A DNA stretch of 64,000 nt from Bacteroidales bacterium (GTDB lineage: Bacteria; Bacteroidota; Bacteroidia; Bacteroidales; F082), in assembly GCA_023229135.1 (NCBI GenBank), contig JALNZT010000023.1, positions 1 through 64,000 on the forward strand, written 5' to 3'. The notes beneath the pieces were generated by a model. It searched no databases and was not told the origin of the DNA. It saw only the letters and a list, made by a program, of their open reading frames with translations. A program made the translations under genes and the position numbers. Each line of letters begins with the position of its first letter. Position 1 is the stretch's first letter. Shown here in pieces: positions 61,451-64,000 of this stretch.

Positions 61451-62476
61451 TTATGCTTTCACATTCATTGCCGAAAGCATGTTTCCATATACCTTATTCA
61501 AGGCACTCATACGTGTTGATAACTCAGATAACTGCTGGTTAAACTGTGCCGTGTTAGCAGCCGATTGGCTTACTTTGTCCAGGTATTGCCCCATGGTTTG
61601 ATATAGCTTATCACTGGCTTCAGCAGCTTTTGACGATCCCTGTAGCTGAAGTTCGTAAACAGCATTTAAAGCACTAAGATTTTTCGCAACCTTCTGCATT
61701 TGCTGACTGTATCCTTCGCCATCAACAATACCAAAATCAAGCGACTCAGCGGATTTTTGGATCAGGCTGGCTGATTTGGCATAAGAATCTGCAAGCAGCC
61801 TTGCCGAAGAGGTAGCATCTTTTACAGTGCCGGCAAATTCTTCGGTACTTCTCATTTCCGATTTAATAATATCAGCTGCCTGCACATAAGCGGTGCTTAG
61901 TTTACCTGCACTATCAGACGCTGACTTCATATTGGTGATATAATCAACACTGGCGGTTGAGTCATTGCTTAAAACCTCAGAAGCTTTTTTGTAACTTCCT
62001 GAAAGCTCAGAAGCCGATTTGGTAGCCAGCTTGATATTATCAACATATTCATTGGTAGCTACGGCAGCGTTAGAAATATCTGACATCTTGGAAGCGTTTT
62101 CACTCAGTTTTTCAAAACCTTTGCTTAACCTTTCCAGCGTAGCCGATTCTATATTTGCCTCCTTAAACAACTCGTCAAGTTGTTGTGTAGGAGTGCGTTT
62201 GCTTGTTAGTTCTCTTTCTACATCCGTTTCTTGATACATGCCGGCGAGCTGAGGATAAACCAAACTCCAATCGGGCTCCACATGCGGCGGTTCAAAAGCT
62301 GAGAAAAAGAAAATTAGTGCTTCAGTACCCAAACCAACGATAAGCATTTCGTTAGCCATTGGGTAGTGGTTAATTTTAAATAGCGCGCCTACAATAACAA
62401 CTGCTGCACCGATACCATAAAGTTTCGCCATGAAATTTTTATAGCCTTTACTTCTTAAGAATTTGCTAAATCCCAT
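61451..62476 (-). CDS. gldL: T9SS motor protein GldL (PorL)
   Basis: The 341-residue protein has two N-terminal membrane helices (LYGIGAAVVIVGALFKI and MLIVGLGTEALIFFFSAFEPP). The first is followed by NHYPMANE, and a glutamate (TEALIF) lies in the second, as expected for the proton-path residue of the motor. A long cytoplasmic coiled-coil tail rich in Ala/Ser repeats (ASELSGSYKKASEVLS, SAGKLSTAYVQAADIIKSE) follows; it is longer than the shortest homologues but usual in Bacteroidales. 53 bases separate it from gldK. Confidence 0.93.
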   Translation of the reverse strand: MGFSKFLRSKGYKNFMAKLYGIGAAVVIVGALFKINHYPMANEMLIVGLGTEALIFFFSAFEPPHVEPDWSLVYPQLAGMYQETDVERELTSKRTPTQQLDELFKEANIESATLERLSKGFEKLSENASKMSDISNAAVATNEYVDNIKLATKSASELSGSYKKASEVLSNDSTASVDYITNMKSASDSAGKLSTAYVQAADIIKSEMRSTEEFAGTVKDATSSARLLADSYAKSASLIQKSAESLDFGIVDGEGYSQQMQKVAKNLSALNAVYELQLQGSSKAAEASDKLYQTMGQYLDKVSQSAANTAQFNQQLSELSTRMSALNKVYGNMLSAMNVKA

Positions 62477-62529
62477 TTTTATTTAAATTGAGGTTAATGA
62501 AAATTATTCTGAGTTACTTTTACTATTTA

Positions 62530-63900
62530 CTAATTGTATACCCTTGACGCTTTGTTGGGGTTATCGCCTTTGTTACGACCCAAGAAAGGCTGAATTGTGC
62601 GGAAACCGATATAACTTTTAGCGGTATCTTGGTATTCGTAAGTACGGGTAGTTACTTGCAAATAATGCGCAATGTCTTTCCATGAGCCACCACGAATTAC
62701 TTTACGTTTCATAACTGGCGGGTCATTTTCTTTGGCATTATAGGTGTAATTCGGGTTCATGTCCCAGGTAAAGTTGTAGGAGGACGGATCAAAAGCGCTG
62801 TTTGTCCATTCGGCTACGTTACCGGCCATATCATACAATCCCCAATCGTTTGGGGGGAAATGCCCAACAATTACAGTTCTTAACCCACCATCGGCGATGT
62901 AATTTCCGCGAAGCGGTTTAAAGTTTGCCAGGAAACAACCTTTGTCGTTGCGGGTGTAAGGCCCACCCCAAGGATAGGGATTCAAGTGGTTGCCGCCGCG
63001 CGCTGCCCATTCCCATTCGGCCTCGGTAGGCAAGCGGAACTCAGCCAGGGCTACTTCACCTTTTTTGGCGCGCAGATAGGTGTTTAACTTCTCTGTACGC
63101 CAAACACAGAAAGCCTTAGCCTGACTCCAGTTTACTCCTACTACAGGATAGTGGTCGTAGGCGGGATGCCAAAAATATTTCTCGGTTAGTGGATCGTTAA
63201 ACGAATAGGTATAGTCGTGTATCCATGCCAAAGTGTCGGGATAAACATTGATCATTTCTTTACGTACATAGATCGACCGGTTACTCAAGCCATCAGGCCT
63301 ATTGGCTAAACCGGCATTTCTAAAGTCGGCACCATCCTGAAACTGCTTTTTAGCTGCAGCTTGTAGGTCAACCCAGTAATATTCATAAAAAAGTTTACGG
63401 GTATCTATTTCTTTACGTCTAAAATAACGCTCAAAATCAGGTAGATACATTTCTTCTAATGCATCTCTTACATCCTGGTCATTGCTGGTCCAATCGATTT
63501 TTTCTTTCCAGTTGAGGTATGGTGGATCATAAATTTCACCTGTTTTCTTATTTTCTGAAATCAGGAACTCGTCGGGGCGAACCTCACCCAACAAAGTACG
63601 TGCAATGGAGTCGCGCACCCAATACACAAACTCACGATATTCGTTGTTAGTGATTTCTGTTTCATCCATAAAAAAGGCTGAAACGGAAATTTCCTTGGGT
63701 TGATAAAGGCGGCTGTCTGCAATATCTTCACCACCAACACCCATAGTATAGCTACCCTGTGGGATAAATACCATGCCGTAAGGATCGGGCTGATAAAAAG
63801 GTTTAGACTTTTTGCGGGCTCCAACGAGCTCTCCCTGATTAGAATTGCTACAGCTTACCAGAAAAAGTGCTGCGAATGCGAAAAAAAACAAGTTCTTCAT
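62530..63900 (-). CDS. gldK: T9SS lipoprotein GldK (PorK)
   Basis: From the ATG at 63900 (MKNLFFFAFAALFLVSCS) it is a 456-residue lipoprotein; the open frame extends 63 bases upstream, but the extension hides the signal peptide. The bulk is a formylglycine-generating-enzyme-like (SUMF1) domain: GMVFIPQGSYTMGVGG, DETEITNNEYREF, YPVVGVNWSQAKAFCVWR, FRLPTEAEWEWAARGG, GLYDMAGNVAEWT and RGGSWKD. In GldK this fold is structural. It builds the periplasmic ring with GldN. First gene of the operon. Confidence 0.94.
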   Translation of the reverse strand: MKNLFFFAFAALFLVSCSNSNQGELVGARKKSKPFYQPDPYGMVFIPQGSYTMGVGGEDIADSRLYQPKEISVSAFFMDETEITNNEYREFVYWVRDSIARTLLGEVRPDEFLISENKKTGEIYDPPYLNWKEKIDWTSNDQDVRDALEEMYLPDFERYFRRKEIDTRKLFYEYYWVDLQAAAKKQFQDGADFRNAGLANRPDGLSNRSIYVRKEMINVYPDTLAWIHDYTYSFNDPLTEKYFWHPAYDHYPVVGVNWSQAKAFCVWRTEKLNTYLRAKKGEVALAEFRLPTEAEWEWAARGGNHLNPYPWGGPYTRNDKGCFLANFKPLRGNYIADGGLRTVIVGHFPPNDWGLYDMAGNVAEWTNSAFDPSSYNFTWDMNPNYTYNAKENDPPVMKRKVIRGGSWKDIAHYLQVTTRTYEYQDTAKSYIGFRTIQPFLGRNKGDNPNKASRVYN

Positions 63901-63992
63901 TTTACGTGCCTGAATTATTTTCGGTTTGCTACAATTAAAAATGTAGTTGACTTTCTTATCCAAAATATTTGTTCCTCTATGTTATAGGCGGC

Positions 63993-64000
63993 CAAAATTA
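63993..64000 (-). promoter_or_regulatory. Bacteroidota -7 box TAATTTTG for gldKLMN
   Basis: An exact TAnnTTTG match on the minus strand at the right edge of the window, about 93 bases before the gldK ATG. The -33 region would lie outside the window. Confidence 0.5.

Noticed and set aside
1..64000. tRNA, rRNA or riboswitch genes
   Set aside because: Spacers were read for cloverleaf-like and T-loop (GGTTCRANNCC) patterns by eye and none was convincing; a covariance scan could still find some.

Overview
The window looks like a chromosomal segment of a Bacteroidota bacterium, most likely a Bacteroidales/Marinilabiliales-type anaerobe or facultative anaerobe. The evidence is a complete gldK-gldL-gldM-gldN block, a PorW/SprE-type lipoprotein, three proteins with type IX secretion (T9SS) C-terminal sorting domains, FISUMP, DUF5777 and DUF4421-type proteins, and -7 promoter boxes of the Bacteroidota form TAnnTTTG. 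No rRNA or tRNA gene, prophage or CRISPR array was seen.

Layout. 0-11 kb is core: fabD, a Bax-inhibitor-1 membrane protein, folE with a pterin synthase, then a minus-strand run porW - bactofilin - atpZ - atpI-like - DUF4421-type barrel, and divergently an M23 peptidase and the site-2 protease rseP. 11-19 kb carries a barrel protein, a large GLUG-repeat T9SS cargo followed by a tiny protein ending in a PIGGG-hydrophobic-basic tail, two membrane proteins (one an Lnt-like membrane domain without its nitrilase half) and a TPR/LuxR regulator. 19.3-36.7 kb is accessory and mostly AT-rich. It holds a restriction-like operon (PLD-SNF2 helicase, DUF1016 nuclease, Eco57I-type adenine methylase) in which the methylase gene is interrupted in frame by a REP-associated tyrosine transposase domain and three REP-like palindromes. 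It also holds a truncated EVE gene, a quinone-oxidoreductase-like gene, a coupled XRE / PHP-SMC ATPase / AlbA-Schlafen operon and a T9SS propeller protein. The spacers here contain related noncoding repeats with long imperfect inverted arms.

36.7-45 kb has an AraC-type regulator, composite REP-like repeats, and a tight six-gene plus-strand operon: PqqD-like protein, ATP-grasp ligase, PLP decarboxylase, urea transporter-M23 fusion, TPR/barrel protein and TPR protein. I cannot assign this operon to a known pathway. 45-50.7 kb holds a TlpA-like thioredoxin, a FISUMP protein, a second T9SS cargo/PIGGG-tail pair and an XRE regulator.

51-56.7 kb is a c-type cytochrome respiratory cluster (b-type membrane cytochrome, seven-heme, one-heme, barrel, one-heme and six-heme proteins), with a CRP/FNR-like dyad upstream. 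57-64 kb contains an M28 glutaminyl-cyclase-like lipoprotein, a nitroreductase and the gldKLMN operon, whose promoter -7 box sits at the right edge.

Together, porW, gldKLMN and possibly the glutaminyl-cyclase-like enzyme would export and mature the surface proteins encoded nearby. The accessory block is a defence and mobile-DNA region. All assignments come from reading motifs and architecture by eye; no database search was possible.
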